DNA of 11,951 nt from Fusarium oxysporum f. sp. lycopersici 4287 (Eukaryota > Ascomycota > Sordariomycetes > Hypocreales > Nectriaceae). Positions 1 to 9,603 of the stretch are shown here, in pieces. The translations under genes and the position numbers were made by a program. Each line of letters starts with the position of its first letter. The stretch's first letter is position 1. Under the pieces are notes generated by a model. That model searched no databases and was not told the origin of the DNA. It was given only the letters and a program-made list of their open reading frames with translations. The stretch is taken from the NCBI RefSeq assembly GCF_000149955.1, contig NC_030990.1, positions 4,902,310 through 4,914,260 of the forward strand. The letters are read 5' to 3'.

Positions 1-2
1 CC

Positions 3-969
3 ATGGATAGCGCCAGAGCCGTGACGGGACAGCGGATCGAGGCCCTGCCGGTACCGGTCCGGGATCGCTACGTGCCTTACAACGACGAACTGCCGGCAAA
101 ACCCCTGCAAAGGACTTCTCTAATGGTGAACTCTTGCTTTGCAGGCTTTCAGTTACTGCTATCTATGGCTGCATATGTGCCACTCTGCACATTGGTGTCC
201 TGGATCAGCATCTTTCGAGGTCTACTCCACGAGAATTACCTTGAATCACTTGTCCACCATCTGGTGCAAGCCCGTGAAAACTCTTCAATCAATCGAGCAT
301 CACACTTCATGCTGAGTCTGATTCTTCTCACCCCCGTCTCCCTGCTCTGGTCATTCGAGGGTTTCCGCCGAGGCAACCTCGGCTCCCTATGGTCATGGTA
401 CGTAATTAGTCACTCGCTGCTTTTTGACTGCAGATTTCTAACCAGTATCAAGGCCCATCACGTTGTTTCTTACAGCAGGACTGGCAATCGGCGAAGCACC
501 GAAGGTCATCCCTCTCTACTTTCTGTTCTCGATGCTCAACTCATCTAGAACCATATTTACCTTTGTGACCGGGAGACCGGTTCCTCTTGCCATAGCCAAT
601 GTCATGGTTCCTGTGACCTTGGGCATTAATGCTGTCGAGATCGCCCTCTACGTGGCAGTGGTGAGGAAACCAGTCGATGACGGCTACACTATGGCTATGG
701 GAGGCTTACTTCCAACATGCGCGCCAGTTATCATACGGCTGCTTGCCTCAAAAGCCCCATCAAAAGATCAGTCAGTGGGCCGTGCTTCTAAGGATTACAT
801 GGCACCATACATGAATAAGGACTTCCCAGCAATCACAAGTTGGTATCGAGTTATACTCATCCTGAGTGTGGTAGGAGATATGCTTGTTATGGCAGGGCAC
901 TCTGCCCCTGCGCAGTTAGCCCTGGTTTCGACCAGTATCGTTATCCACTGCCTACAGTGTGTCTTTTAA
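3..969 (+). CDS. Multi-pass membrane protein, one intron (3-397 joined to 453-969)
   Basis: Two hydrophobic reading frames join through a short intron to give a 303-residue protein. The frame from the ATG at 3 stays open well past the intron. The ATG (CCATGG context) is 3 bases from the window edge, so upstream exons cannot be excluded. Membrane segments are visible at about residues 47-72, 101-117, 133-160, 175-202, 263-281 and 285-300. A charged E-G-F-R-R-G-N motif (about 119-125) comes just before the splice junction at W132, followed by an A-P-K-V-I-P-L-Y-F stretch. From memory this motif order resembles uncharacterised polytopic proteins found beside fungal terpene and indole-diterpene genes (PaxA/AtmA type); I could not check this and no function is claimed. 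The TAA at 967 comes before a readable C-terminal extension, so the protein is either truncated or needs a second intron. Composition is normal, unlike the RIP zone to its right. Confidence 0.6.
398..452 (+). other. Predicted spliceosomal intron, 55 nt
   Basis: The donor GTACGT at 398 is close to fungal consensus. A CTAAC branch-like site lies at 437-441. Removing 398-452 rebuilds a TGG codon and moves from the upstream frame to the downstream hydrophobic frame, which has a stop at 439-441 and so cannot be entered earlier. The nearby CAG acceptors (433, 445, 475, 478) all give the wrong frame with this donor. The only in-frame acceptor is AAG at 450-452, which is unusual because fungal acceptors normally end in a pyrimidine before AG. 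Confidence 0.5.
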
Positions 970-1116
970 CTGAGGAGTTTGGGTTGCGCAATAATAAGAC
1001 AGGCCGCAGCCGCAATGGCCTTGATTATGCTGGGGACCAAGGTTTTTGGACACATGACAGTCTATTGCGGGTTATGGTATTGGAGGGAAAATGTTATTTA
1101 TAGTTTAAGTAAATAA
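970..1116 (+). other. In-frame continuation of the membrane protein beyond the TAA
   Basis: The same frame runs 48 more codons after the TAA at 967-969, to a TAA at 1114-1116. It has a positively charged start (L-R-S-L-G), an alanine-rich hydrophobic segment, and ends with L-W-Y-W-R-E, an aromatic motif I associate with the C-terminal end of this protein type. With it the product would be about 352 positions. Two explanations fit. One is a nonsense mutation; CAA to TAA would be a RIP-type C-to-T change. The other is a weak intron 959-1009 (GTGTCT...GCAG, 51 nt), which preserves frame and removes the stop. I favour the first because L-R-x-x-G directly after the stop looks like part of the protein. 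Confidence 0.45.
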
Positions 1117-1345
1117 ATCATTAAACGAGACGCAAAGCCTGCCAGCAGAATAATAACACAGAAGGTTACTACCTCTATAATCTAAACCTAACTCGTTGCA
1201 ATAAAACAGGAAGGTAAGATTAAAGGTAGGGAAAGTAGGGGTTTGGGTTTAAAGAGCTTACTAAGACATAAGGCAAAGAAGTACTTATAAGCATCTAATA
1301 AATAAGTTTCCTAGGCTGTTGAGCATATATTATAGTTAAAAAACA
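1117..1345. other. Transition from gene to RIP-mutated DNA
   Basis: There is no gene here. Composition slides from normal to AT-rich. CpA and TpG are still frequent up to about 1290 and become rare after about 1345. I see no recognisable transposon end at this boundary. Confidence 0.5.
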
Positions 1346-3330
1346 CGCCAAAAGGGTCCTAGTTAGGGTTATAAGTTATAAATATTTAAACCTTCTTACT
1401 TATAGGCCTCTAAATTTTTATAACCTTACTAATAAACTTGCCATTTTTATATACTAGACCTACCTAAACCTAGGTTTAAGTATCTATATATAATTATTTT
1501 TCTAAAACTTTTAATAATCTATCTTCTAAACCTAGGTTTACCTATCTATATATCTTATCTTTCCTATATCTTTAGCTACCTATTCTTTAATCCTAGGTTT
1601 ACCTATTTATATATACCCTACCCTTACTAAACCTCTAGCCCTCTATTTCTCCTTTATCCTTCTAATTTGCCCTCCCTAACTTCCTATTTATACTTCTTTG
1701 CCTACTTTTTAATAATATTTAATTCTTAACTAATAGCCTAAAAGTCTATTACTTCTGCCTGGCCCTTTTATAATTAATTACCCCTTTACCCCTTATATCT
1801 CCTCCCTATTTAATAAACTAAAAATAATCCTAACCCTTATCTCTTCTTATTATTTATTTCTTTTTTATCTTTTTATTATTTTATATCTTACCTAAGAAAA
1901 AGAGATTATAATAAATAATAATAATATAATTAAAACTAGTTGCTATATACCTCCCTAATCTAATATTAATCCCTAGCCTTTTAAATACCTAAAAACTACC
2001 TTAACTTACCCTTCCTATTAACCCTATTTACTTACCTTTTCCTCTTTACTTCCTATTATTAATTATATCCTATTATTATTATTATTATTATCTTTATTAT
2101 CTAAGCCTATTAAGTTATTAAAGCCTTTTTTTATAAACCTTTACTAAGGTTAATTCCCTAAGGAAATAAGTAAAGCCTTATTATCTTATTATTACTAAGC
2201 TGCCTATCTATCTATTTAATTCCTCTTAGTCTTATAGTAGTAATAAGCCTTTTAATTATAATTATATTACTTATCTTTATTACTCTTTTTAAAATAATAG
2301 CCTTATATATTAAGCTAAGTAGTATTATATTTAGGTTTCTTATAGTATTACTACTATTTAAAAGATAATTAATATAATCTTATATCCTAATTAGAGTAAT
2401 AATAATAATATTTAAAACTAATATTAATATAATTTATTATTATTTAAAAACTAGGCTAATTTTAATAATAAGAAGCCTAAGCTTATAATTAGTTAGTATG
2501 ATATTAAGGCTTTAAAAGACTATATGAAATAGATAAATTCTAATTCTAGTAATTTATAGTAAATTTATAAATTTTATAATAAAGGTATAATCCTTTTTTA
2601 TTATCCCTAATTAGTAGATTATTATATTTTATTTATAATATTTATATATAATAAAACTATACTTACCCTTTTATATAAATACTTTATTAATTAAACTTAA
2701 TATTAAGCTTTATATTAACTATTATAATCTTACCCTGCCTAATACCTATAATTAAATCTAGCTATAGCTTATCTCTGCCTTTAATTAGGATTCTACTCTG
2801 TTTTCTACTAAGAGAAATAATAATAAAAAGGGTATTAAGAAAAAAATATTAAATATCCTATGCCTAATAAGTAAAGCTTACTTCCCTATTAGTTATCTTA
2901 TTATACTATAAAAAAGCAAGTAATAAAGACCTTATATTACCTGCTAGTATTAAACCTCTCTAAGGAGATTTATATTTAATATCTTAAAATAGTATTAGAT
3001 TATAAGATATAAATTAAATAATATAAGTAGCTTACCCTTAGTACCTATAGATAGACCTATTAAATTTACCTTTTCCTCTTTAAATAATACTTAAATTATT
3101 AAGCCTTACCTTAGAATATATAGCTAACTTAGGTATATTATTATCTTATATAAGTAATATTAGTTTAATATATTTTATAAGATTCTTAAAACTCTAAAGG
3201 TATTTTCTGCCTTTGCCTTTAAGTTTATTTAGATTTTAGATTAAATAATACTAATATTTAATCTTAAGAATAATACTTATAATACTATAAATATATATTA
3301 GGTTTTTTATCTTAAAGAGGATAGTATTAG
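1346..3330. other. Heavily RIP-degraded AT-rich block, no recognisable gene
   Basis: About 2 kb of almost pure A/T with C mainly in CC/CT contexts and very few CA or TG dinucleotides: the expected end product of CpA-to-TpA mutation on both strands. Stops are dense in all frames. The stretch 2500-3426 can be read through its stops in frame 1 without a visible shift, but no motif could be recognised, so no gene is called. Simple repeats include a (TAT)n run at 2071-2091 and a CCTAGG-centred tandem repeat at 1464-1615. The plus strand is pyrimidine-rich at 1500-1880. Confidence 0.7.
1464..1615. repeat. Degenerate ~62-bp tandem repeat, three copies
   Basis: The core CCTAGGTTTA occurs at 1469-1478, 1531-1540 and 1592-1601, spaced 62 and 61 bases apart. 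Each core is followed by a TATCTATATA-like tail. The core contains the palindrome AAACCTAGGTTT in copies 1 and 2. The copies diverge outside the core. No function is apparent. Confidence 0.65.
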
Positions 3331-3425
3331 TTGTGCAAGTAGGGACAGGGTTGGCGGGATTATAAGTGTCTTTATTAAATTTAAGCGCCGACCAGAAAAT
3401 GGCATTTAAAATCTGCCGAAAATTA
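3331..3425. other. Less-mutated patch inside the RIP zone
   Basis: After 2 kb with almost no CpA or TpG, this segment again has TGTGCAAG, GGACAGG, GCGCCGACC and TGGCA. Composition changes abruptly on the left and fades on the right. It may be the edge of the RIP-targeted duplication or a separate insertion. No gene or repeat family could be recognised. Confidence 0.4.
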
Positions 3426-3623
3426 ACAATAAGAGATAAGCATATAAAAAGTAAATAGAACTATAGTCTAAGGCATAATTAAATAACTAGTAAGTACTAA
3501 ATCCATTTTAATATTAATTTGCACCTTCTATCTTATTTTATATATTAAATTCTATAATTAATATAGGCCTGTTAAAATGCTGCTTATAAAATAATATTAT
3601 ACCCTAGTTGCCAGTCCCAGGCA

Positions 3624-3638
3624 GGTTTACAGTAAACC
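3624..3638. repeat. Perfect palindrome GGTTTAC-A-GTAAACC
   Basis: Seven-base arms with a one-base centre, lying in a GC-normal patch (about 3600-3705) just before the TTAGGG doublet. It may be a remnant of an element end; no match is known to me. Confidence 0.6.
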
Positions 3639-3649
3639 ACAACGGCAGG

Positions 3650-3664
3650 TAGGGTTAGGGTTAA
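3650..3664 (+). repeat. Interstitial telomeric repeat, TTAGGG orientation
   Basis: TAGGGTTAGGGTTA gives two telomere-type units on the plus strand. It faces the CCCTAA cluster starting about 105 bases downstream. Confidence 0.6.
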
Positions 3665-3709
3665 CTGCCATATAAGCTAATTAGCCTAAAAAGCCAGGCG
3701 CATAGACTA

Positions 3710-3741
3710 TTTATATAGAACTACAGTTTATATAGAACTAC
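3710..3741. repeat. 17-bp-period direct repeat (TTTATATAGAACTAC twice)
   Basis: The 15-mer occurs at 3710-3724 and 3727-3741, separated by two bases. It lies between the two oppositely oriented telomeric clusters. Confidence 0.7.
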
Positions 3742-3769
3742 CTAGCAAAAACCAGCTAAATAGGCAGCT

Positions 3770-3841
3770 AACCCTAAGCTAACCCTAAGCCAAGCTAACC
3801 CTAAAGCTTCCCTAGGAATTAACCCTAAGCTCTAACCCTAG
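3770..3841 (-). repeat. Interspersed telomeric repeats, CCCTAA orientation
   Basis: AACCCTAA units occur at about 3770-3777, 3781-3788, 3797-3804, 3821-3828 and 3834-3840, separated by GCT/AGCT-type spacers. They are inverted relative to the TTAGGG doublet at 3650. They mark the left edge of the helicase block, with the G-rich strand running to the left. Confidence 0.65.
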
Positions 3842-4179
3842 ATAGATAATAAGGATTAGGATTACTATAAGCAATAGTAAAAAGTAAAATAATATAGAAT
3901 TAGAGTTTATATTATATTATAATAAATAAATATTTATTTATTTATTTATTTACCTACCTAACTCTACCTACTTAGCCCTAGGAAGGAAGTACCTAAGTAT
4001 ATCTATCTATTATAGTTAACTAAAACCTATTAGGGATAACTACTATGCTTATAGGCTTCTTAGTAAGATAGCTACTACCGAAGGAGTTAAAAGAAGGAGG
4101 ATTAGTATTACTAGTCTCTAATACTAATAATACTGCTCTTACTAAGCCAGGAGGTTAAGTTATTTGGCTATATAAAGAG
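3842..4179. other. AT-rich leader before the helicase relic
   Basis: No gene recognised. It includes a short TTTA/TAAA run (about 3922-3950). If the helicase relic once had a longer N-terminus or a promoter, it would lie here, but mutation has removed any clear start codon. Confidence 0.4.
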
Positions 4180-4224
4180 CTTAGTATCCTCCTCTATCTC
4201 CTTTGCCTAGCTGCTATTAAGCCC

Positions 4225-4510
4225 GGCATAAATTAGGTTAGGCATTACTACTGCAACTGCTATAGGATAGTTAGGGCATAGCTGCAGGAGGTAATTATAT
4301 TTACTGCCTCTTTCTTACTATTAGGCCTATAGCCCTAGGCGCTCTAAGATCTAATAGATAAGGATATAGAGCTGCTAGTTAATAAGACCCTACTAATTAC
4401 AGAGCTTAAGATATATATAGGCTTTAGCTGCAAGAGCTGCTAGTATCTAACCTGCAATTAATTAAACTAGGACAGGCATTAGGTACTAGCTAAGTATAAT
4501 AAGGAGGAGT
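4225..4510 (+). pseudogene. OrsD-like C2H2 zinc-finger relic (part of the helicase relic)
   Basis: In frame 1, H-Y-Y-C-N-C is followed about 60 codons later by G-F-S-C-K-S-C, then a TAG and Y-L-T-C-N, and a later D-R-H. This matches the layout of the OrsD/DUF3505 domain: a first C-x2-C, a linker rich in hydrophobic and acidic residues ending in G-L-K-x-Y, then a second C-x2-C with downstream H. Stops sit where Q or W is expected. The domain is presumably a nucleic-acid or protein contact; its role is unknown. Confidence 0.55.
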
Positions 4511-5382
4511 ATAAGGAGGAGGATAAGAAGGATAAGGAGGGTAAGAGTAATAGGCAGTAATATAATTAGGAATTAGTTATACTCTAGTTACTATAAAGGG
4601 CTTTATATATAAGATACTAGATTATTAAGATAGGGCAAACCTACTGCAGCAGCTATAAAAGCAGTAAAAGCAGCAGAAGTAGCAGAAGTAGCTTAAGAGA
4701 GGGCTTAGGTAGTATTTATATTAGTGCCAGTATTAATTCTAGGCTATTAAAGCTTATTAGAAGCTATAAGAAGGGGCTTAAAACGGCTACTGCTAAATAG
4801 AGGAGGAAGGTTAAGGCGCTAAGTAGTATTAATTAGGAGTCCTAGTAGGTGCAGTTTATAAAGTAGGCGGCATATCTGCAGGGCAAGAATAAGCTTGCGC
4901 TTTACCAAGCTGGTCTATTACTAATATCTAAGATAAGTAAGCTAAAGCTTTAAAAGCAGGAGGCCTAAGATGCTAATATAAGACTATAAGTATTAGCTGA
5001 AAGCTTTTGCTATAAGCTAGTATAAGGGTTAAAGCATCTTAATAAGGTGCTAGATAAGATACTTAAGTGGCTTAGGAGCATTAATATAATAAAGCCGGTT
5101 ATAAAGCTATTTAGGAATAAGTAGGAGGCAGTAATAATAGAATAATATAGTATAGACTAGGAGTAGTATTTATACTACTATGCCTATATCTAGCTGCTTA
5201 GATAGAATAAGGCCTAGGAGGAGTATAGTATCTGGTTTATAGATAAGCAGTAGAGATATCTCGCTGATATTATATGGCAGCTTAATATTATAGCTAATTA
5301 TAATAAGAGAAGAGAAGAGGATTAGAGGCAGAGAAGGCAGCAGCTATAACAGCAGCAAAATTAAAAAAGTAATAGCAATTAA

Positions 5383-5460
5383 GAGGCAGAGGCAGAGGCA
5401 GAGGCAGATTTAAATACCGATTTTAATAGTAATATTAATAGCAATATTAATAGCAATATT
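5383..5460 (+). repeat. In-frame short repeats in the helicase linker
   Basis: A GAGGCA hexamer is repeated four times from 5383 and a 12-base unit (AATAGNAATATT) three times at 5425-5460. Both periods are multiples of three, reading E-A and N-S-N-I in frame 1. This fits a low-complexity linker in a former protein. Confidence 0.6.
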
Positions 5461-7059
5461 ACTGCACTTAATTAAGCTATCTGCTGCTTCTGCATTAGTA
5501 GTATTAAGCAGAAGCTAGGCCAGAAGTAATACTATAACCTGCTGCTGCACTTTATGGCCATGCTAGGCATTAAGGAGGACAGCAACTAGGTCTTAGTGCA
5601 CTTATATACCTGCTTTCTGGCTGGCTTCTTATAGTGCAGCTAGGTGCTAATATTAAAGTACTTCTTTAAGGATAACCTATATAACTTAGAGGATTTAGTA
5701 TATAAGATAAGCTTTACTGTAATTAAATACTTCTATAAGGGTTATTATAAATAGCTTATAAGCAGCTTATACTTGCTATTTAGTATAATTATCTGGTAGA
5801 TAATATACAGCTAAGGGTACTATAATTACAAGGAGGGGCAGGCATGGCTATAATAGGATAGTAACGGCAAGATAGTTAACTATCTAGGCAATAGTATTAC
5901 TATAGCCAGCTTCTAGTTAACGGCTTAGGCAGTGCTGCAGGAGGCTAAAAACTGGCTTAATAAGCTAATAGGTAGCTGATAGAAGAAGGGCAAGCTATAG
6001 TAGATAGTGCAGCTATAGGATATTACTAATAGCTTAGTATATAAGGGGCCAGGATAGTCGTTTATAATAAACCGGAAGAATATATAGCTATAGCCTAGGG
6101 CTAAGAAGCTAGCAGATATTATAGGCAAGAGATTATAAAAGATAATAAATATAGGTAATAGCAGTAAATAATATATATATTGCCAGGAGGCAGTTATAAA
6201 GTATTTTAGCTAGCTTAAGTTATTCTAAATAAAGATATATCTAGTAATATATATCTAGGGAGGATAGCCTAGGCAGGGTCCTAAGATAGTAATACTAAAG
6301 CACTATAATATTAAGCAGCTGCCAAAGAATATCTTTGTCTTCGATAGGCAGGTAGTTATTATTACTAACTGTAATAAAAGCAAAGGTTTAAGCAGCAGGA
6401 TAGGCGGCTATAAGGTAGCTTGCTTTTTGCTAGAGCATTTAAGCCGGATAATAGTGGCATATATTGCATGGCTGCTGCTATTTAAGAAGGTGCTATACTG
6501 GCTTGCTGGCATCTGCAGACTATTTAACTTGCTTAACCTGTAGATCTAGAAGTTGGCTAAGAAGGGGATATAAGATATAGTAATACTAAGTAAGTAGCTT
6601 ATGCTTATCTTCGGCGTTAAGATTAGGGCGCGGCTAATAGTATTAAGCTACTAGTATATAGCCACAGAGATAGGCCGTAAGATTAAGGGCTTAATTATAT
6701 GGCAAATAGATCTTAAGGCTGCCGAGGCTAATAGCAATAATAAGGTGGCTAATCTAATAACAGGTAAGCAGCGCCAGCAGCCGAGGGTTAAATACATATA
6801 AGACAGTTAAGTAATGCATAGTAGCCGCATAGCACAGGGCTATTATAGGGTTAACTTGCAATTCCCTAATTAGCTATAGCCTAAGATAATATTAAACTAT
6901 TAGGAGATTAGCTGTCTATGGCATTAGTTTCTTGCCTATACTAATAGGGACTTTAGTAAGAGGAAATAGCCAGCTAAGATAATAAGTATAGCTATAGTTA
7001 ACAAAGCTATAAAGAGGCAATAGTATAATCTTTATTAGCAAGAGGTATATATTTATTTT

Positions 7060-7140
7060 TAATTTAATTAAAAGTAAAAGAGAGGAAAATAAAGAGAAAG
7101 AGAGGGAGGGGAAAGAGAGAATAATATAAGTATAAATAAA
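7060..7140 (+). repeat. Purine-rich tract interrupting the helicase relic
   Basis: About 80 bases almost entirely A/G on the plus strand. It lies between the middle domain (frame 1) and the helicase core (frame 2), so the first frameshift may be here, or this may be an expanded linker. Confidence 0.5.
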
Positions 7141-7309
7141 AAGGAGGCGCTATAAGGTAGGGCATATAAGTAAGCTTATAACTAATATATATATTACTAT
7201 TTAGTAAGTCACTCTACCGATAATAATATAGCTATAGCTACAGCTGCAGTATACTAAACTGGCTTCCTGCTTTATATATATATATATTAATGCCAGGCTA
7301 AAGTATATA

Positions 7310-8470
7310 CTAAGTAAAGATGCCAGCTAGAAGATATTATAGTAGTAGGATAGTATATACCAAATTATAAGGCTAAAGAATAATAAGATATAAAGTAAGC
7401 AGCTTATTATAATACTACTAATAAGTAAGGGGAAAAGCATTTTCTTTATGCTGCTAGCATTTATAGAAGATAAATAGGGCAAGGAAGGGCCAGTTAGTAT
7501 TATTATTATACTATTTATATTACTTATGCAGGACTTAGTAATAAGAGCCTGCAAGCTAGGCATCAACTATATAAAGTAAAAGAGTAATATTAACCAGGAG
7601 GAATAGCAGTAGGATATATAATTAGTAGTAGTTAGCATTAATATAGCCGTAAGCAAAGGGTTTACTACTTATATTAAGAGCATCTAGGTTTAAGGGCTGC
7701 TAAAACGGATTTTCTTTGATAAGTGTTATACTATTATTACTAACATCAGATACTAAGAGCAGCTAGGGCACCTTACTGGCTTATATAGGTTTAGGTGCCT
7801 GCTAGTAATACTAATAGTAATGCTACTAATATTAATAGAGGCTTAGTTCTAGGAGTAGATACTAGTATAGGATGCGGCAATAATCTAAGTACTAATAATA
7901 AGGGTAAATATCTAGTATTAGGTAAAGCAGGTAAAGGCAGGCAGGAAGGTAATAGAAGACAGCATAATAGCTATAATTAAGGTAATTAAGGCATAGATAA
8001 GCCTAGTATAATAGGGCATAATTTACTGCTAGTTAATTAAGTAATGCAAGGAGATAGCAGTATTAGCTGGCTATAAGGCATATTATAGTAAGCTAATAAG
8101 AGACTTATAAGCTAGCATAAGATTAATAGGCAAGGGGGTTAGCAGTAGATTATAATAATAACAGGATTAGGGATAGGAGTTAATATTAGGGGCATTATTA
8201 GGGTAATTCATATAGGCCTGCCATTTAGGCTAGTTAACTTTATTTAGCAGACTAGGCAAGGAGGCCAATAAAAAGGCAAGGTAGTAGACTTAGTAATTAT
8301 AATAGACAGCAAGGCCAGGTAGGGGGATAAATTCGGCAGTAATATTAATTACATTAACCAGGAAGGGGTAGGGTTATTTATAGAAGGTAAGGGCTGCTAA
8401 TAATTAGTACTAGGCCAGTTCTTTAATAGGGCCAAGGCCGAGGTTAGCAGCTATAGGGAGATATAAGTAG
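7310..8470 (+). pseudogene. RecQ helicase core relic
   Basis: Aligned by eye to RecQ proteins. Motif I: S-K-G-K-S-I-F-F-M-L around 7424-7450. Motif Ia-like region with D-L-V-I-R-A-C-K-L-G-I around 7525-7565. Motif II: D-K-C-Y for D-E-C-H at 7718. C-terminal lobe: A-Y-Y-S-K near 8080, then I-G-V-N-I-R-G-I and H-I-G-L-P around 8170-8223. Motif VI: TAG-CAG-ACT-AGG-CAA-GGA-GGC-CAA at 8245-8268, where C-G-A to C-A-A changes would turn both arginines to glutamine. Catalytic residues E (motif II) and R (motif VI) are lost. A one-base shift separates the two lobes near 8150. Confidence 0.7.
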
Positions 8471-8504
8471 AATACTATAACCGATGCTTAAAGAAGGGTG
8501 TAAA

Positions 8505-8690
8505 TAGGGTAGGTAATAAGGAGGATATTAGAGAGGATAAGACAAAGGATAAAGAAGAAGAGGAAGAAGAAGAAGAAGAAAAAGGGGAGGATAAAGAGGA
8601 TAATACAGAGGACAAAGAAGAGGAAGAAGAAGAAGAAGAAGAAGGGGAGGACAAAGAGGAGGATAATAATAATAAGGCAGAGAGGGTTCT
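8505..8690 (+). repeat. Acidic-repeat coding tract (GAA/GAG/GAT-rich)
   Basis: Two imperfect copies of about 66 bases, each with a long GAAGAAGAG run followed by GGGGAGGA-AAAGAG. In frame 1 this reads as a Glu/Asp/Lys-rich stretch between the helicase core and the C-terminal region. It kept its composition because a purine run has no CpA or TpG for RIP to attack. Confidence 0.6.
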
Positions 8691-9250
8691 AGCAGTAATA
8701 ATAGATAACAGACTAAAAGAGAATATACAGGAGGAGAGCCAGCAGATAATAAAGCTATATAATTAGCTAGATTAGGTGCAAGGGATAGGATACTTAGTAT
8801 ACTTCGTTAAGTAGTATATATATAAGGCAAAAGAAGAGGATAGGTAGAGGATAGAGTATAAGCAGAAGGACTATCGGCTACTATAATAAAAGGACTTTAA
8901 TTAATAGCAGGCAAGTTTATAGTTTGCAGACTATAAGTACTACTAGGAATGCAATCTACTATATAGCTAGTGCAGCATAAGGCAGGCGCAGGGGGGCAAG
9001 TATAGTTATTGCAATATAATACTACTAGTTATAATAATAATAAAAGTAAGTAAGATACTGCAGGGGCTTATATAGGAGAGGTTTAAAGTAGACTATAAAA
9101 ATAAAAAGGAATATTATAAGTAGATTAAGTAGACTTAGTAGGTATATAGGATATCGATAATAAATAGGCTTGCAGTATAGGATAAGATTATATAGTATAT
9201 TTCGAAATAAAGAAAGGATAATTAGAGGCAAAGAGAGAGATAGAGATAAA

Positions 9251-9600
9251 TTAATATAAGGGAGCTTAAGGGAAAGATAAAGAGAGAAATATATAGAGAG
9301 TTAAAGAGGTAATAATAAGTAAGAGATATAATTATATCTAGTCTGCTAAAGGTAGAATAAAGAGATAGAGGTTAGGGGTAAGAAGAGGGATTATAGTTAG
9401 GGGGAGGCAGAGGGATTAGAGTTAGGGAGAGGCAGAGGGATTAGAGTTAGAGAGAGGAAGAGAAATAAAGGTTAGAGAAAGAGAGAGAAGAGGAGTAAAG
9501 GTTATAGAGAGGGTTATATAATATTTTATATGCCAAAGGTAAAGTAAGGAGAGAGAGGTTAAAGTTAAAAGTATAAATATAGGTTAGGGGAAGAGAGTAA
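9251..9600 (+). other. Purine-rich spacer with scattered TTAGGG-like units
   Basis: No gene. The plus strand is dominated by A and G (AGAGAG, GGAGAGG), with single GTTAGGG-type units at about 9369, 9400, 9430 and 9584 and a repeated GGCAGAGGGATTAGAGTTAG phrase near 9406-9430. It probably grades from the 3' flank of the helicase into degenerate telomeric DNA. Confidence 0.5.
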
Positions 9601-9603
9601 TAA

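Larger units (their letters stand above)
4180..9250 (+). pseudogene. RIP-destroyed telomere-linked RecQ-type helicase with OrsD-like N-terminus
   Basis: No open frame survives, but reading through TAG/TAA stops (most plausibly former CAG, CAA or TGG codons) recovers a collinear protein relic. The N-terminal ~4225-4510 (frame 1) resembles the C2H2-type OrsD domain (formerly DUF3505, Pfam PF12013). A long middle domain runs through 5500-6900; 6330-6500 has N-I-F-V-F-D then L-L-E-H-L, as in the conserved middle region of fungal telomere-linked helicases, and M-H-S-S-R follows near 6810. The RecQ core is in frame 2 from about 7300, with G-K-S at 7430-7438 and a D-E-C-H-like D-K-C-Y at 7718-7729. 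It returns to frame 1 near 8150, with I-G-V-N-I-R-G and a damaged Q-x-x-G-R-A-G-R at 8245-8268. A C-terminal cysteine-containing region lies near 8940-9010. Intact genes of this type sit next to telomeres in many ascomycetes; family assignment is from remembered motifs. Both ends are approximate. Nothing here can make a functional helicase. Confidence 0.75.

Noticed and set aside
51..144. An early intron ending at the CAG at 142-144, with a CTAAT branch-like site
   Set aside because: The 3' signals look good, but every tested donor (21, 51, 57, 72) breaks the frame that carries the downstream membrane segments, and that frame is open across the region without splicing.
840..1103. Plus-strand open frame overlapping the 3' end of the membrane-protein gene
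   Set aside because: It is in the third frame over the coding region and lacks membrane-protein character, while frame 1 carries the hydrophobic segments and the W-Y-W-R-E tail.
2500..3426. A possible second dead gene readable in frame 1 through stops
   Set aside because: Any frame can be read if stops are ignored, and no family motif could be recognised. Kept only as a note in the description of the AT-rich block.
5925..9231. Small minus-strand open frames (5925-6128, 7327-7566, 9025-9231) and a plus-strand one at 7795-7980
   Set aside because: They are low-complexity chance openings opposite or across the helicase relic; the minus-strand ones are runs of I, L, Y and S from AT-rich DNA.
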